The notes below the pieces were generated by a model. It did not search any database. It had not been told where the DNA came from and worked only from the letters and a program-made list of their open reading frames with translations. A program made the translations under genes and the position numbers. Positions 39,824-48,634 of a DNA stretch of 64,000 bases are shown here, in pieces. Each line of letters opens with the position of its first letter. Position 1 is the stretch's first letter. This DNA is from Paralcaligenes ureilyticus (lineage in GTDB: Bacteria; Pseudomonadota; Gammaproteobacteria; Burkholderiales; Burkholderiaceae_B): NCBI RefSeq assembly GCF_004346225.1, contig NZ_SMAJ01000008.1, forward strand, positions 1-64,000, in the 5' to 3' direction.

Positions 39824-40040
39824 GTTTCCTCCTTGCAATTCGAAACGGAGCGCGCGCTAGCTCTAGCGTTCAGCTGAACGAATGCGTAACGCCATGAGAA
39901 GCCATGCGATGAGAGAACGACTATGGCGGTCGGAAGCTCGGCGGCGCGCTATACCTCTGGCGAAGAAGCGGCACTCATCACTCGTTCCGGCACCAGATGG
40001 TTTGCACCAGAGCTGCCGGTCACCGGTACTCCCTCCTGGC

Positions 40041-41653
40041 CTATTGTGTTGAAAAACCCGGTTTGAACACTACAAAAAAAGAACTGCCCAAGTTGTAACG
40101 GCTTAATCGGTTTTTCGGCGCCGCTTGATTACATCAGCAACTCGACCACTCGAATGCCTCAAGCAGGCATTTCTTGTGCCTTTTTATCGCTTGGCACCAG
40201 CCACTTTGCCATTCGTCGTAAATTCTGCGCAGTCGCCGCCAGCAGGAACTCGTCTTGTGCCCCCGAGAGTCCTCGCAGTCGCAAACGATCCAGCTTCAAG
40301 ATGCATTTAAGGTGAGCAAATAACATCTCAACCTTCTTTCGATCGCAGCGTGATTGCCGGTACTCAGGCGTTGCGGCGATGGACCTAGCCACATTCCGCT
40401 CGGCTTCATGGATGCTGCGAGCGATTTTACGGGTTGGCGTGTTAGGACAGCATTGGTCTTTCTGCGGACAGGTGCTGCAATCAGACTGGCTGGATCGGTA
40501 GATAATCGTGTCCGCTTTGGTGATGCGTGTGCGTGGGTTTTTGAATGCACGCCTGTCGCTGCGTAACGCATGCCCTTCTGGGCAACGGTACTCGTTTGCC
40601 TGTTCATCCCAAGTGAAGTCACCGATTGAGAAGGTCCCGTCCTTGCGCTCGGTTTTATCCCAAACGGGAACGTGCGGCGCTATGCCTTTTTCGTGAACCA
40701 TCCAGCCGAGCATGGGGCCCGTGCCATAGGCCGTATCGCCCACCAAACGGCGAGGTTTAAGATCGAAGCGCTGGGCAACTCGGCCTACCATAGTCTTGGC
40801 CGACTCTACCTCTTGGGTTCGATAGGCTGGCGTGGCTTTCACATCCACAATGATGCCCGCTTGTAGGTCTATCAGATAGTTGGTCGAGTAAGCATAGAAA
40901 GCCGGACCGCCTGGGGCTGCCGTCCAGCGCGCGGCCGGATCGGTCAGTGAAATATTCTTCGGAGGTGTCGTCGACTCTGTCGAAGCGGGAATGTTGTCAT
41001 CGGTGGGGTTGTTTTCTTCCAACGCTTCGAGGTATTCGCGTACGGCACGGCTCTGTCGGTCGCTTTGATGCCAGTCGGTGACTTCAGTGCCTGGTATACC
41101 ACGTGCTCGGTTGGCGTCGGCTTTGATGACGCTGGCGTCAATGGCGAACCCTTCACCCGCCACAAGGCCTTCGGTCATGCACCGGCGCAAGACGAACTCG
41201 AACACGTGCCGTAGCGCCTCACTATCGCGAAATCGACCGTGTCGATTCTTGGAGAAGGTGGAGTGGTCGGGCACCGCATCGTCGAGCTCCAGCCGACAGA
41301 ACCAACGATATGCCAGGTTCAGGTGAACCTCTTCGCACAGCCGACGTTCAGAGCGTATACCCAAGCAGTAACTCACGATCAGCATACGCACCATCAGTTC
41401 CGGATCAATCGATGGCCGACCAGTGTGACTATAAAAAGGGGCGAGATGCTTGCGCAAATCACCCAGGTCAAAAAAGCGATCAATGCCACGCAACAAGTGG
41501 GACCGGGGCACGTGATCATCAAGATTGAAGGAATAAAAAAGCTTCTCCTGCAAGCCAGTTTGTTGACCCATCATCGCGGCACCCTCCCGTTTATCGACTA
41601 AACGTTAGGATATACAAAACGCGTGCATTTCGGGGAGTTTTTCAACACAATAG
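40041..41653 (-). mobile_element. Complete insertion sequence, IS1182 group
   Basis: A 1,613-bp element bounded by 17-bp perfect inverted repeats CTATTGTGTTGAAAAAC (40041-40057 and, reversed, 41637-41653). It carries one transposase gene on the minus strand. No clear target duplication is visible (TGGC on the left, ACCC on the right). The flank 39824-40040 holds no gene beyond a short open frame (ATG 39923) that runs into the element. Confidence 0.88.
40159..41574 (-). CDS. IS1182-group transposase
   Basis: A 471-residue DDE transposase with an N-terminal DUF772 domain (GRPSIDPELMVRMLIVSYCL and SERRLCEEVHLNLAYRWFC). Catalytic acidic residues are likely in AIDASVIKADANRA, LVGDTAYGTGPM and RKKVEMLFAHLK. 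A Cys-rich segment (CSTCPQKDQCCP) lies between the second Asp and the Glu. The frame is uninterrupted and the inverted repeats are intact, so the element may be active. Confidence 0.95.
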   Translation of the reverse strand: MMGQQTGLQEKLFYSFNLDDHVPRSHLLRGIDRFFDLGDLRKHLAPFYSHTGRPSIDPELMVRMLIVSYCLGIRSERRLCEEVHLNLAYRWFCRLELDDAVPDHSTFSKNRHGRFRDSEALRHVFEFVLRRCMTEGLVAGEGFAIDASVIKADANRARGIPGTEVTDWHQSDRQSRAVREYLEALEENNPTDDNIPASTESTTPPKNISLTDPAARWTAAPGGPAFYAYSTNYLIDLQAGIIVDVKATPAYRTQEVESAKTMVGRVAQRFDLKPRRLVGDTAYGTGPMLGWMVHEKGIAPHVPVWDKTERKDGTFSIGDFTWDEQANEYRCPEGHALRSDRRAFKNPRTRITKADTIIYRSSQSDCSTCPQKDQCCPNTPTRKIARSIHEAERNVARSIAATPEYRQSRCDRKKVEMLFAHLKCILKLDRLRLRGLSGAQDEFLLAATAQNLRRMAKWLVPSDKKAQEMPA

Positions 41654-41731
41654 ACCCACAGCGGAACTTCATACACACTAATAATATAGAGAGCGAAGTG
41701 TAGAGAGCGAAGTGGACTGAAGCATCCGTTG

Positions 41732-41761
41732 CCCGCCGCCCCTCACACGAGAGGCGGCGGG
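41732..41761 (-). terminator. Strong GC hairpin after the small heat-shock genes
   Basis: CCCGCCGCC pairs with GGCGGCGGG around CCTCACACGAGA, 12 bp downstream of the last hsp20 stop. There is no U run on either strand, so it may be a 3' stabiliser or a Rho-assisted end and not a classic intrinsic terminator. The region 41654-41731 holds a short direct repeat, GAGAGCGAAGTG twice. Confidence 0.45.
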
Positions 41762-41772
41762 CCGCTTTAGCT

Positions 41773-42186
41773 TTAGTTTACCTTGATGTCGATCCGACGC
41801 GGTTGGGCATGCTCGGCCTTCGGAATGCGTAGGTTCAGCACGCCATGCTTGAGCTCGGCGGACACCTTGCTGGTATCAAGTTCCTTGGATAGTGTAAAGA
41901 CCCTCCGGAAGCGTGGCAGGCCTACCTCGACATAAGTCGCCTCCATGCTTTCCAGCATTGGAATGCTCACGTCGCCCTCAATCGTCAGGGTGCCAGCTTC
42001 TACCTGCAGTTTTAGCCCGTCTTTGGGGACGCCGGGTAAATCGGCACGCAGTGTAATACCGGTGCTGTCTTCGATCACGTCTACCGGCGGCATCAGGGCC
42101 TCGTCGCTGCGCTGAGCCGCTTCGGCACGCGTCCTCGCGGCATGCGAAGCCTGTTCGTTTCTGGTAATTGCGGTTGTATCGTTCAT
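41773..42186 (-). CDS. Small heat-shock protein, Hsp20 family (first paralogue)
   Basis: A 137-residue ATP-independent holdase. The alpha-crystallin domain runs from about residue 35 (PPVDVIEDSTGITLRADLPG) to HGVLNLRIPKAE, the conserved G-x-L strand. The N-terminal arm is Ala/Arg-rich, and the C-terminus QPRRIDIKVN has a weak I-x-I/V anchor. The gene lies 16 bp after the second hsp20 gene and is surely co-transcribed. Such pairs are common in transferable heat-resistance islands. Confidence 0.94.
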   Translation of the reverse strand: MNDTTAITRNEQASHAARTRAEAAQRSDEALMPPVDVIEDSTGITLRADLPGVPKDGLKLQVEAGTLTIEGDVSIPMLESMEATYVEVGLPRFRRVFTLSKELDTSKVSAELKHGVLNLRIPKAEHAQPRRIDIKVN

Positions 42187-42202
42187 GATTGACTCTCCGA
42201 TA

Positions 42203-42643
42203 TCATTGCACGGTAATGCGGCGGGGTTGGGCCGATTCCTGACGCTTCATGTGGATGTGCAGCACGCCGTCTTGATAGTCGGCGGATACAGTACTGGGGT
42301 CCACATCGTCGGAGACGCTCACCACCCGCCGGAACCGGCCACCGAAACGCTCGTTGATGTGTACGGTGGCTTTATCATCGTCCCGGGCAGGAATCTCTAG
42401 GTTTCGTTCGCCGGCAATAGTTAGCAGACCACGGTCCAGAGTCACTTCCATAGTGGCCGGATCAAGACCGGGTGCAAAGGCATAGACCTCCACTGATTGT
42501 GGCGTTCCGCCTACGTTTAACGCGGGAAAGCTACCGCGACCAATGCCGCGGATGCTGGGTGACAGGTCAAACGCGTCCTGCATCTCGCGTTGCAGGCGAT
42601 CTAACTCCGCGAATACGTCGCGGGCAAACAAGGGTCGGTACAT
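42203..42643 (-). CDS. Small heat-shock protein, Hsp20 family (second paralogue)
   Basis: A 146-residue Hsp20 protein, first of a two-gene unit. MYRPLFARDVFAELDRLQRE is a typical N-terminus; the alpha-crystallin domain spans PQSVEVYAFAPGLDPATMEV to YQDGVLHIHMKRQ. AAGGAG lies 8 nt before ATG 42643; the longer frame upstream would read through the leader hairpin and promoter and is rejected. The leader between the sigma-32-like promoter and the start carries a 12-bp hairpin at 42671-42698. Confidence 0.94.
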   Translation of the reverse strand: MYRPLFARDVFAELDRLQREMQDAFDLSPSIRGIGRGSFPALNVGGTPQSVEVYAFAPGLDPATMEVTLDRGLLTIAGERNLEIPARDDDKATVHINERFGGRFRRVVSVSDDVDPSTVSADYQDGVLHIHMKRQESAQPRRITVQ

Positions 42644-42670
42644 AAGACTCTCCTTTCTTACGGTTGAACC

Positions 42671-42698
42671 AAGCGCCACGGCGTGCGCCGTGGCGCTT
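42671..42698 (-). promoter_or_regulatory. Perfect 12-bp hairpin in the hsp20 5' leader
   Basis: AAGCGCCACGGC, loop GTGC, GCCGTGGCGCTT. It lies between the putative sigma-32 promoter and the ribosome site of the second hsp20 gene, with no U run, so it is not a terminator. It could stabilise the leader RNA; it does not itself contain the ribosome site, so a direct thermometer role is unproven. Confidence 0.5.
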
Positions 42699-42707
42699 CC
42701 GCTTATT

Positions 42708-42736
42708 ATTTTAGGGTTGATCCCGGATATTTCAAG
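42708..42736 (-). promoter_or_regulatory. Putative sigma-32 (heat-shock) promoter
   Basis: Minus strand: CTTGAAA (42736-42730), 13-bp spacer, CCCTAAAAT (42716-42708), against the sigma-32 consensus CTTGAAA and CCCCATnT. The -35 is perfect and the -10 partial. Position, about 65 bp upstream of a heat-shock gene, supports it. Confidence 0.6.
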
Positions 42737-42951
42737 GGTCTTCCCTTTCCCGTGACAACCCCAATTTGCACTTGATTTGCTACACGCAAGCGCCGCGCGA
42801 CACATTCGCATTGATGTCGATCACCTCTCCCAGAACCGTCGGTAATTGTGGGCAAGGTTGGGTCGCAAAGCACCGCAGGAAAATGGTGGTTGGCGCCATT
42901 GGTCGTCGTCAACTGCAAGTGGCCCAGGCCCGGTATTGCAGCTGCCTCTCC

Positions 42952-43425
42952 TCACTTCGATACAGGAAGGCGACGCGGTGGCAGCGTGTTTGTTTTGGGC
43001 ACTATCACCGTCAACACACCATCGCGATAGGAGACTTCGGCTTGATTTTGATCAACATCCTGAGGTAAAGAGATGCTGCGCTCGAAATGCCCGTACGCCC
43101 GCTCCATAAGGTGGTATCGCCGGCCTTCCTGCCCAACGCTCGACCGTTTTTCACCACGGACGCGCAGGATATTCTCGTGGATGTCGACGACCAGTTCGTC
43201 CTCAGCAATGCCGGGAATTTCCAGGCGAATCACGACCGATAGCGCGGTCTCCCATGTCTCCGCAGCGAGCAGACTCCATTGAGGAAATTCCTGCGCCGAG
43301 TCGTTCTTTCCCGCGCCTTCGGTGCTGAAATGAGTCAGCGAACCGCTGCCGCGTGTGAGCAGCTCTCGCCAGCCCTCCGTCAGTTTTTCCCAAGCCTGTT
43401 CTATTAGGTTCTTAAAGGGTTCCAT
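42952..43425 (-). CDS. Hsp20-family protein (third, divergent paralogue)
   Basis: A 157-residue small heat-shock protein with a longer N-terminal region (MEPFKNLIEQAWEKLTEGW and LLTRGSGSLTHFSTEGAG). The alpha-crystallin domain follows: ALSVVIRLEIPGIAEDELVV, RYHLMERAYGHFERSISLP and YRDGVLTVIVPKT. It is quite unlike the other two paralogues downstream and is separated from them by 308 bp with no gene apart from their promoter, so it probably has its own promoter. Confidence 0.92.
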   Translation of the reverse strand: MEPFKNLIEQAWEKLTEGWRELLTRGSGSLTHFSTEGAGKNDSAQEFPQWSLLAAETWETALSVVIRLEIPGIAEDELVVDIHENILRVRGEKRSSVGQEGRRYHLMERAYGHFERSISLPQDVDQNQAEVSYRDGVLTVIVPKTNTLPPRRLPVSK

Positions 43426-44112
43426 GGTATTCGTCCCTAATGATCTGAACCCGTAACCGCAAATACCTTTCCATCTGAAGCACTATCTGCACGATGATAT
43501 TGTTACAAATTCTTTTTGAGGTGTCCATCTGGCGACAGTTCGTGTGCGCGTTCACTACTGGCAAAAAACCTCATTCAACTATGCTGAGCCGCTCACTACG
43601 CAATCACCGCGTTGTGCTTCGTCGACCGGTTGAATCCAAGGCCGAACACGGCCCTTCACATCAGCCTCAAGTCTAGACCAGAACTAACAGATATGCCCAT
43701 GACGTCATGTTTCATCATCAAAGCGCCCCTTCATGTTACTTGTCGATGCCCTCTGTGCGGCAACGTATCATTTTCTCGAATTCTTCTTATTTTTACAAAA
43801 TTTGTTGATATTCTTGTTTTCGCAAATTGTTCTATTCACCGAAAACGCTCAACCTTTGTTAAGAGTATTACTCCGCACGGCCAAAAATTTTCGGCGTCGA
43901 AAGTGAAGCGGATATTATGCAAAAGCATTATGCCACTAGTGAGTGCAGCCGGTTTTCCCCAGGGCGCAATAGCGGTCGGGCCCGTTGTTGTGGATACTGG
44001 CATCGAAGGGCGTGAGAAACTGACGGAGGCCTCGTATTGGGAGTAAGGTACAGAGTAGAGGCCTTGATTGCCCGGCATTTCGGCCTGTGCCGCCAGCGGG
44101 AACCAGAACCTT
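43426..44112. other. Non-coding stretch, AT-richer than its flanks
   Basis: About 690 bp between the third hsp20 gene and the small lipoprotein gene. Frames of about 140 codons exist on both strands but overlap each other, show no family motif, lack good ribosome sites and have rare-looking composition, so none is called. Base composition is lower in GC than the neighbouring genes, as expected for acquired DNA. Confidence 0.6.
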
Positions 44113-44364
44113 ATGAAGACTCTCCACTTAGCACTGCGGCCAGTCCTTGTCGCGGTCGCGTGCGCGTCGATTGCCGCCTGCGCGGATAATCCACCCCGGC
44201 AAACCGATCTGGGGCATCGGAGCCGGCTATCTTCCACGACGCGAGACGCGAACAGCACTCCTGGTTCTTCGGGTCAGCGTTTGACCATACAGTCCGGCGA
44301 GGGGGAAAGGTTGAATCTTCCCTGGTTCATCCGGGATACACAAGACTGGATCAACAGCAACTGA
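44113..44364 (+). CDS. Small predicted lipoprotein
   Basis: An 83-residue protein, no family recognised. The N-terminus MKTLHLALRPVLVAVACAS is a lipoprotein signal; the lipobox is SIAAC, placing the lipidated Cys near residue 23, followed by ADNPPRQTDLG. The mature part is short and polar and ends LNLPWFIRDTQDWINSN. ATG 44113 is chosen because it begins exactly at a signal sequence; the ribosome site is weak. It stands alone beside the small heat-shock genes, possibly part of the same acquired stress segment. Confidence 0.6.
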   Translation: MKTLHLALRPVLVAVACASIAACADNPPRQTDLGHRSRLSSTTRDANSTPGSSGQRLTIQSGEGERLNLPWFIRDTQDWINSN

Positions 44365-44783
44365 TCCCGACAGGATTCACTAGTGGTGAGCGACGGCTTC
44401 TGGCCCGATTTCAGCCATGTCTAGATAATGCTAGCGTACCATCGGCAGTCTAGTTGCCCGATTGGTATGGGAGGGCTGAATATCTCTTATTACTACGTTC
44501 GCGGCACAAGAACAAAATTCCAAATTGAATGACGCGTCGACACCAAATTGAATTACGTATTTTAGCTAACCCATTGATTTCACAGGAGAGATTATTTCAA
44601 TTCGGATGAACTTCGACAACTGTCGAACTTCATTCAATTTAAAATTGCGGAAAAGCCCTATGGCTAAGCTCGGTGCGGGTTCTGAGCGATTTTCGGTGTT
44701 GAGGTGCTTTTTGGGATTATAAAATCTTGTCGTTTCCCGGATTAAATGATGATATCGCTGTTTGGGCATTGCAAAAGTTGGCG
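44365..44783. other. Gene-free gap with an IS21-like end
   Basis: TTCCAAATTGAATGAC then GCGTCGACA at 44518-44542 has the layout of the right ends seen at 32945 and 37880 (a TTCCAAA...CGACA pattern) but a different sequence, and is followed by CCAAATTGAATTACG. This points to the end of another, related insertion sequence. No gene is seen in the rest. Confidence 0.4.
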
Positions 44784-45205
44784 TCAATATTTACTTTCGA
44801 CCCATAGCAGCCTCTGGGGAACAGGAAAAAGCGGGCGCTCATCGTCGACCTCAATGCCGAGATAGCGAACCGTGCTTTCCAGCTTCGTATGCCCGAGCAG
44901 CAGTTGTACTGCCCGAAGATTCTTTGTCCGGCGGTAGACCAGCGCAGCTTTTGTGCGGCGCATAGTGTGGGTACCATATGCGGTATCGTCGAGACCAATC
45001 GATGCGACCCAGCGATACACTATCGGGCGTACTGCCGCGTCGACAGATGCGGCGACGTATGCAACCGGCTCGGAAACAGAAAATCTGCCGCCTTCAGTCC
45101 TCGCGCTTCGATCCAGGCTTCGAGGCTCTCACGGGTCTGCTCCGTGATCTCGAATTGGACCGGCCGCTGAGTCTTTTGCTGCATGACGGAGGCTCTCGCG
45201 GTCAC
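44784..45205 (-). pseudogene. Tyrosine recombinase (integrase) C-terminal fragment, frameshifted
   Basis: Two adjoining frames give one integrase. 45205-45020 reads QKTQRPVQFEITEQTRESLE and ADFLFPSRLHTSPHLSTRQYAR then TAG. 45020-44784 continues YRWVASIGLDDTAYGTHTMRRTKAA and LLGHTKLESTVRYLGIEVDD, which carries the H-x-x-R box region and the LLGH motif. A single missing base near 45020 explains the break. The C-terminus after EVDD also diverges from the usual end, and the core-binding domain is absent upstream. It marks a former mobile element. Confidence 0.8.
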
Positions 45206-45406
45206 GTGGCTCCCGTAACTTTAGTGCGTTTGATGTCGAGCTAACTGGCCATTGGTTTCCGAAAGAGAAACGACCCGACAGTGAGGATGTTGATCCTGAG
45301 CGCCTTTGATTTGCGTCGGGTGAGCCGGACTGAGCGTAACGTACATTGGCATTCAGCCGCTGACAGGGACGACCATCCCGTTACTTGACTCTCGAGGCCA
45401 TCCCAT

Positions 45407-46579
45407 TCATTCATCGATGCCGGCATACACCGACAAGAATTTGCGCATTCGGAATATAGCCAGCTCGGGCTTAATCAGAGCCCCGCACTGATCGGCCAGC
45501 TGGAACAACTCGGTGTAATGCAGCGCTGAGCGCGCCGACTGCATCCCTCCAAGTAGGGTGAAGTGCTCCTGATGACCGTTCAGCCAAGCCAGAAACACGA
45601 CACCAGCCTTGTAATACTGCGTCGGCGCGCGAAACATTGCCCTGGATAGTGCAACCGTGGGTTTGAGGATCTCGGTGTAGTGCGCCGTGTTGCCTTCAGC
45701 GAGCGCTATCAGTGCCGATGCAGCGACGGGAGCGATGGGATCAAAAATGCCCAACAAAGCCTCGGAATGGCCCTCGTCATCACCGGCAATAAGCGTGCTG
45801 TAGTTAAAGTCATCACCGGTATACATCCGCACGCCAGGTGGAAGGCGCCTGCGCAGCGCCACTTCCCATTTGGCTTCCAGCAACGAGATCTTGATCCCCT
45901 CGACCTTGTCGACGTTGCTGCAGATGATGTCGACCACGGTGGCCATGGCGGTGGGCACGTCTGTCGAACCCCAATAGCCGGCCAGGTGGTGGTCAAATGC
46001 GTCGCCGAGCCAGTGCAGAATGACTTTGTCGCTAGCGCCCGAAAGCAATCTGCTATAGACGATTTTATAGTCGTCGGCGCTGCGGGCGCACGAGCATAAC
46101 GCTCGGCTGGCCATCATGATGGCTTTGCCACCCGCTTTTTCGACGACCTCGAACTGCTCGATGTACGCTTGGGCGACTTGCTCGAGTGTAACGGATTGGC
46201 CGGGAGCCAACTGGTCCGTGCCGACTCCGCAACGCAAGTCCGCGCCTTCAACGGTTCTAGCGTGTGCAATGCTTCGGCGTATGAGCTCCGCCGACTCGCT
46301 CCAGCCCAGGCCCATCCCGCGCTGCGCGGTATCCATGGCTTCGGCGACCTTGAAGCCGAGACTCCACAGATACTCGCGAAAGGCCATGGTTGCATCCCAG
46401 TCTACACCGGCGGTTTCATCCCAGGGGTTCGCGGGTTTGGTTGGATCGGCCACTACGTGGGCGGCCGCGAAGGCGATGCGGTTGAATTTCGTATGCGGGG
46501 CCGGCGTGTAAGGGGCGGCGGAATGCCGAAGGGTATAGGACCCCAGCCCACCGTCTGGCCTTGGTAATAGGATATGCAT
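45407..46579 (-). CDS. DUF993 family protein (TIM-barrel, dihydrodipicolinate-synthase-like)
   Basis: A 390-residue protein of the DUF993 family, biochemically uncharacterised as far as I know, predicted to have an aldolase-type barrel. Recognisable segments are WDETAGVDWDATMAFREYL, AMDTAQRGMGLGWSES, KVILHWLGDAFDHHLAGYWG and MYTGDDFNYSTLIAGDDEGH. It is last in an operon with an enolase-superfamily enzyme, an SDR and a Bug receptor, so a retro-aldol or dehydratase step on an acid-sugar derivative is the likely role. AAGAGG lies before the ATG. Confidence 0.85.
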   Translation of the reverse strand: MHILLPRPDGGLGSYTLRHSAAPYTPAPHTKFNRIAFAAAHVVADPTKPANPWDETAGVDWDATMAFREYLWSLGFKVAEAMDTAQRGMGLGWSESAELIRRSIAHARTVEGADLRCGVGTDQLAPGQSVTLEQVAQAYIEQFEVVEKAGGKAIMMASRALCSCARSADDYKIVYSRLLSGASDKVILHWLGDAFDHHLAGYWGSTDVPTAMATVVDIICSNVDKVEGIKISLLEAKWEVALRRRLPPGVRMYTGDDFNYSTLIAGDDEGHSEALLGIFDPIAPVAASALIALAEGNTAHYTEILKPTVALSRAMFRAPTQYYKAGVVFLAWLNGHQEHFTLLGGMQSARSALHYTELFQLADQCGALIKPELAIFRMRKFLSVYAGIDE

Positions 46580-46650
46580 TTCAGTACCTCTTGAAGTTCG
46601 ATGCGATTGGCCTGTGCTGTATCGATCGCCGACCGGTGAACGTTAGTGGC

Positions 46651-47418
46651 TTACAGCCTCTGTATGTGCATGCCACCGTCAGCATAAAAAACGCTGCCGG
46701 TACTGAATTCGAAATCTCCACTTGCCAAGCCGGCCACCACGCGCCCCACGTCCTCCGGTTCGCCCCATCGCTTGATAGGGCTGATGCCTTGGGCGATAAG
46801 TTCATCGTATAGGGCTGTAACGCCTTGGGTCATATCCGTGCGAATAATGCCCGGCCGCACTTCGAAGACGGCCACGTCGTATTCCGCCAGGCGCAGCGCG
46901 AACAGCTTGGTGGACATCGGGATAGCGGATTTCGAGATGCAGTACTCGGCGCGCGTGATCGAGGCCGAGATGGCGCTGATGGAAGACACATTCACGATAC
47001 TGCGTGGATGATCCTGCTTGGGGAATTTAGAGAAATAACGGCCGGCCTGTTGAGTCAAGAAAAATGCGCCTTTCAGATTCACGGCAATCAGCTGATCGAA
47101 ATTTTCTTCACTGACCTCCAGCATATCTCCTCTGCTAGGTGCACCGATGCCGGCATTGTTCACCAGGCAGTCCACTTTGCCGAAGCGCCGGCAGGCGTCC
47201 TCAAATGCCGGGCCGTGGCAACTCAGATCTGAAATATCCAACTCTTTGAATTCAACTCGCGCACCCAGGCTCTGCACAATTTCCCTGGTCTGACGCGCGT
47301 CGTCATCTATGACTTTGTCGCTTAGGTAAAGGTCGAAGCCCTTCTTTGCAAGAGACACCGATATGGCTTTACCTATGCCTCGCCGTGCCCCTGTTATGAA
47401 TGCAACTGGTCTGCCCAT
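46651..47418 (-). CDS. Short-chain dehydrogenase/reductase
   Basis: A 255-residue classical SDR. The cofactor motif TGARRGIG is at residues 9-16, NNAG at 87-90, and the catalytic Ser146, Tyr159 (YCISK) and Lys163 are in place. YLSDK after the second strand puts an Asp where NAD-dependent SDRs have one, so NAD is the likely cofactor. It is third in the operon, between the enolase-type and DUF993 genes, and probably oxidises a sugar or hydroxy-acid intermediate. Confidence 0.92.
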   Translation of the reverse strand: MGRPVAFITGARRGIGKAISVSLAKKGFDLYLSDKVIDDDARQTREIVQSLGARVEFKELDISDLSCHGPAFEDACRRFGKVDCLVNNAGIGAPSRGDMLEVSEENFDQLIAVNLKGAFFLTQQAGRYFSKFPKQDHPRSIVNVSSISAISASITRAEYCISKSAIPMSTKLFALRLAEYDVAVFEVRPGIIRTDMTQGVTALYDELIAQGISPIKRWGEPEDVGRVVAGLASGDFEFSTGSVFYADGGMHIQRL

Positions 47419-47514
47419 TAGCTATTCCCTATACCTTCAAGTAACGATTAATCACGCCGGTGGGCTCATTGCAGTGCACGGGCTTGCTCGGCATTTTCTT
47501 AAGCAGGCAGGACA

Positions 47515-48624
47515 CTAGACTTCCCTCAATGAACACGGATCGATATCAATACCCAGCCCCGGCGCGTCGGGCAGCACCACCGCGCCGTCGACCAGCGGGT
47601 AGCGGTCCGCAGGCACTTGATCGAACAACATCTGGTGCACGCAGTGGTATTCCACCGATTCCGTATTCGCAAGAGACGCCGCGACATGTAGATTGGCGGC
47701 GAAGCACACCGCCGATGTCGCGCTATGGAAGGACACGGGCCGGTGGAACGCGGCCGCCAGTGCGGCGATCCGCCGGGCCTCGCCAATGCCCCCGCACTGG
47801 TTGACATCGAGATGGACCACATCGATACCGCCCTCTACGATGAGATCCCGATATGAATCCAGCCCAAAAGCAACTTCATTGCCTGCGATCGGCACAGGGC
47901 TGCGCGCCGTCAGGCGACGCAACCCCGTCAAGTCTCCCGGCGCCAGCGGCGCCTCCAGGAACCATATGTCAAGGCGGTCGAGCGCGCGTGCCATGCGCAA
48001 GGCCGAGGAGCCGTCCAGCATATAGACTGCATCGACCATGAGGCGGATATCCGGCCCGATCGCCTCGCGCACAGCCGCGACACGCGCCATATCCTCGGCC
48101 AGGGACTTTCCGCCCACTTTCATTTTGACCGCACGAAAGCCGCGCCGCACGTAGCCGGCCATCTCGTCGGCGAGGCGGGCCGGCGTATTGTCTTCGCCGT
48201 ACAAGCCGCCGCTGGCATAGACATCCACACGATCGCGGCAGGCCCCGAGCAAACGGTAGAGAGGCCGCCCGTGCCGCTTTCCCGTCAGATCCCAAAGCGC
48301 GGTTTCCACGGCGCCCAGCACGCTGAGTGCAAGCCCCGGCTTGGCCGAGACCCGGGTGCGGTCGAATCCTATTTGCCACAGGCGCTCCATGTCCTCGATG
48401 TCCGCGCCGCGGAACAGCGGGGCCATCTCGTCGCGGACAAATGCTGCCAGCACAGCGGGCGATAGCGCCTCGCACCACACTTCGCCGACCCCGATTTCTC
48501 CTCCCTCGGTGCGGACGAACACAAGAAATGTATTCTTCTCCCGCCATGTGGTGCGCGGGTTGCTCGGAGGTTTGTCAAAGGTTTTTGTACAAACCCGCGG
48601 GAGTAATTCTGCAATCCGTGTCAC
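47515..48624 (-). CDS. Enolase-superfamily enzyme (mandelate racemase / acid-sugar dehydratase type)
   Basis: A 369-residue (beta/alpha)7-beta barrel enzyme with the full mandelate-racemase set: Lys167 and Lys169 (VKMKVG), metal ligands Asp198 (MVDA), Glu224 (LEAP) and Glu250 (AGNE), and the Asp273 (HLDVNQ)-His300 (FHSAT) dyad. It abstracts the alpha proton of a carboxylate; acid-sugar dehydration is the commonest outcome in such operons. The start is GTG 48624, 10 bp after the Bug gene stop; no stronger start is seen. The substrate is not predictable from sequence alone. Confidence 0.9.
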   Translation of the reverse strand: MTRIAELLPRVCTKTFDKPPSNPRTTWREKNTFLVFVRTEGGEIGVGEVWCEALSPAVLAAFVRDEMAPLFRGADIEDMERLWQIGFDRTRVSAKPGLALSVLGAVETALWDLTGKRHGRPLYRLLGACRDRVDVYASGGLYGEDNTPARLADEMAGYVRRGFRAVKMKVGGKSLAEDMARVAAVREAIGPDIRLMVDAVYMLDGSSALRMARALDRLDIWFLEAPLAPGDLTGLRRLTARSPVPIAGNEVAFGLDSYRDLIVEGGIDVVHLDVNQCGGIGEARRIAALAAAFHRPVSFHSATSAVCFAANLHVAASLANTESVEYHCVHQMLFDQVPADRYPLVDGAVVLPDAPGLGIDIDPCSLREV

Positions 48625-48634
48625 GATTCGGCCG

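Noticed and set aside
39923-40066. Short plus-strand frame starting ATG 39923 (MAVGSSAARYTSGEE...) running into the IS
   Set aside because: It could be a gene cut by the IS, but no continuation is found beyond 41653 and no family is recognised.
43612-44258. Overlapping frames of about 140 codons on both strands near 43.6-44.3 kb
   Set aside because: They overlap each other, lack motifs and ribosome sites, and have unusual residue make-up; treated as non-coding.
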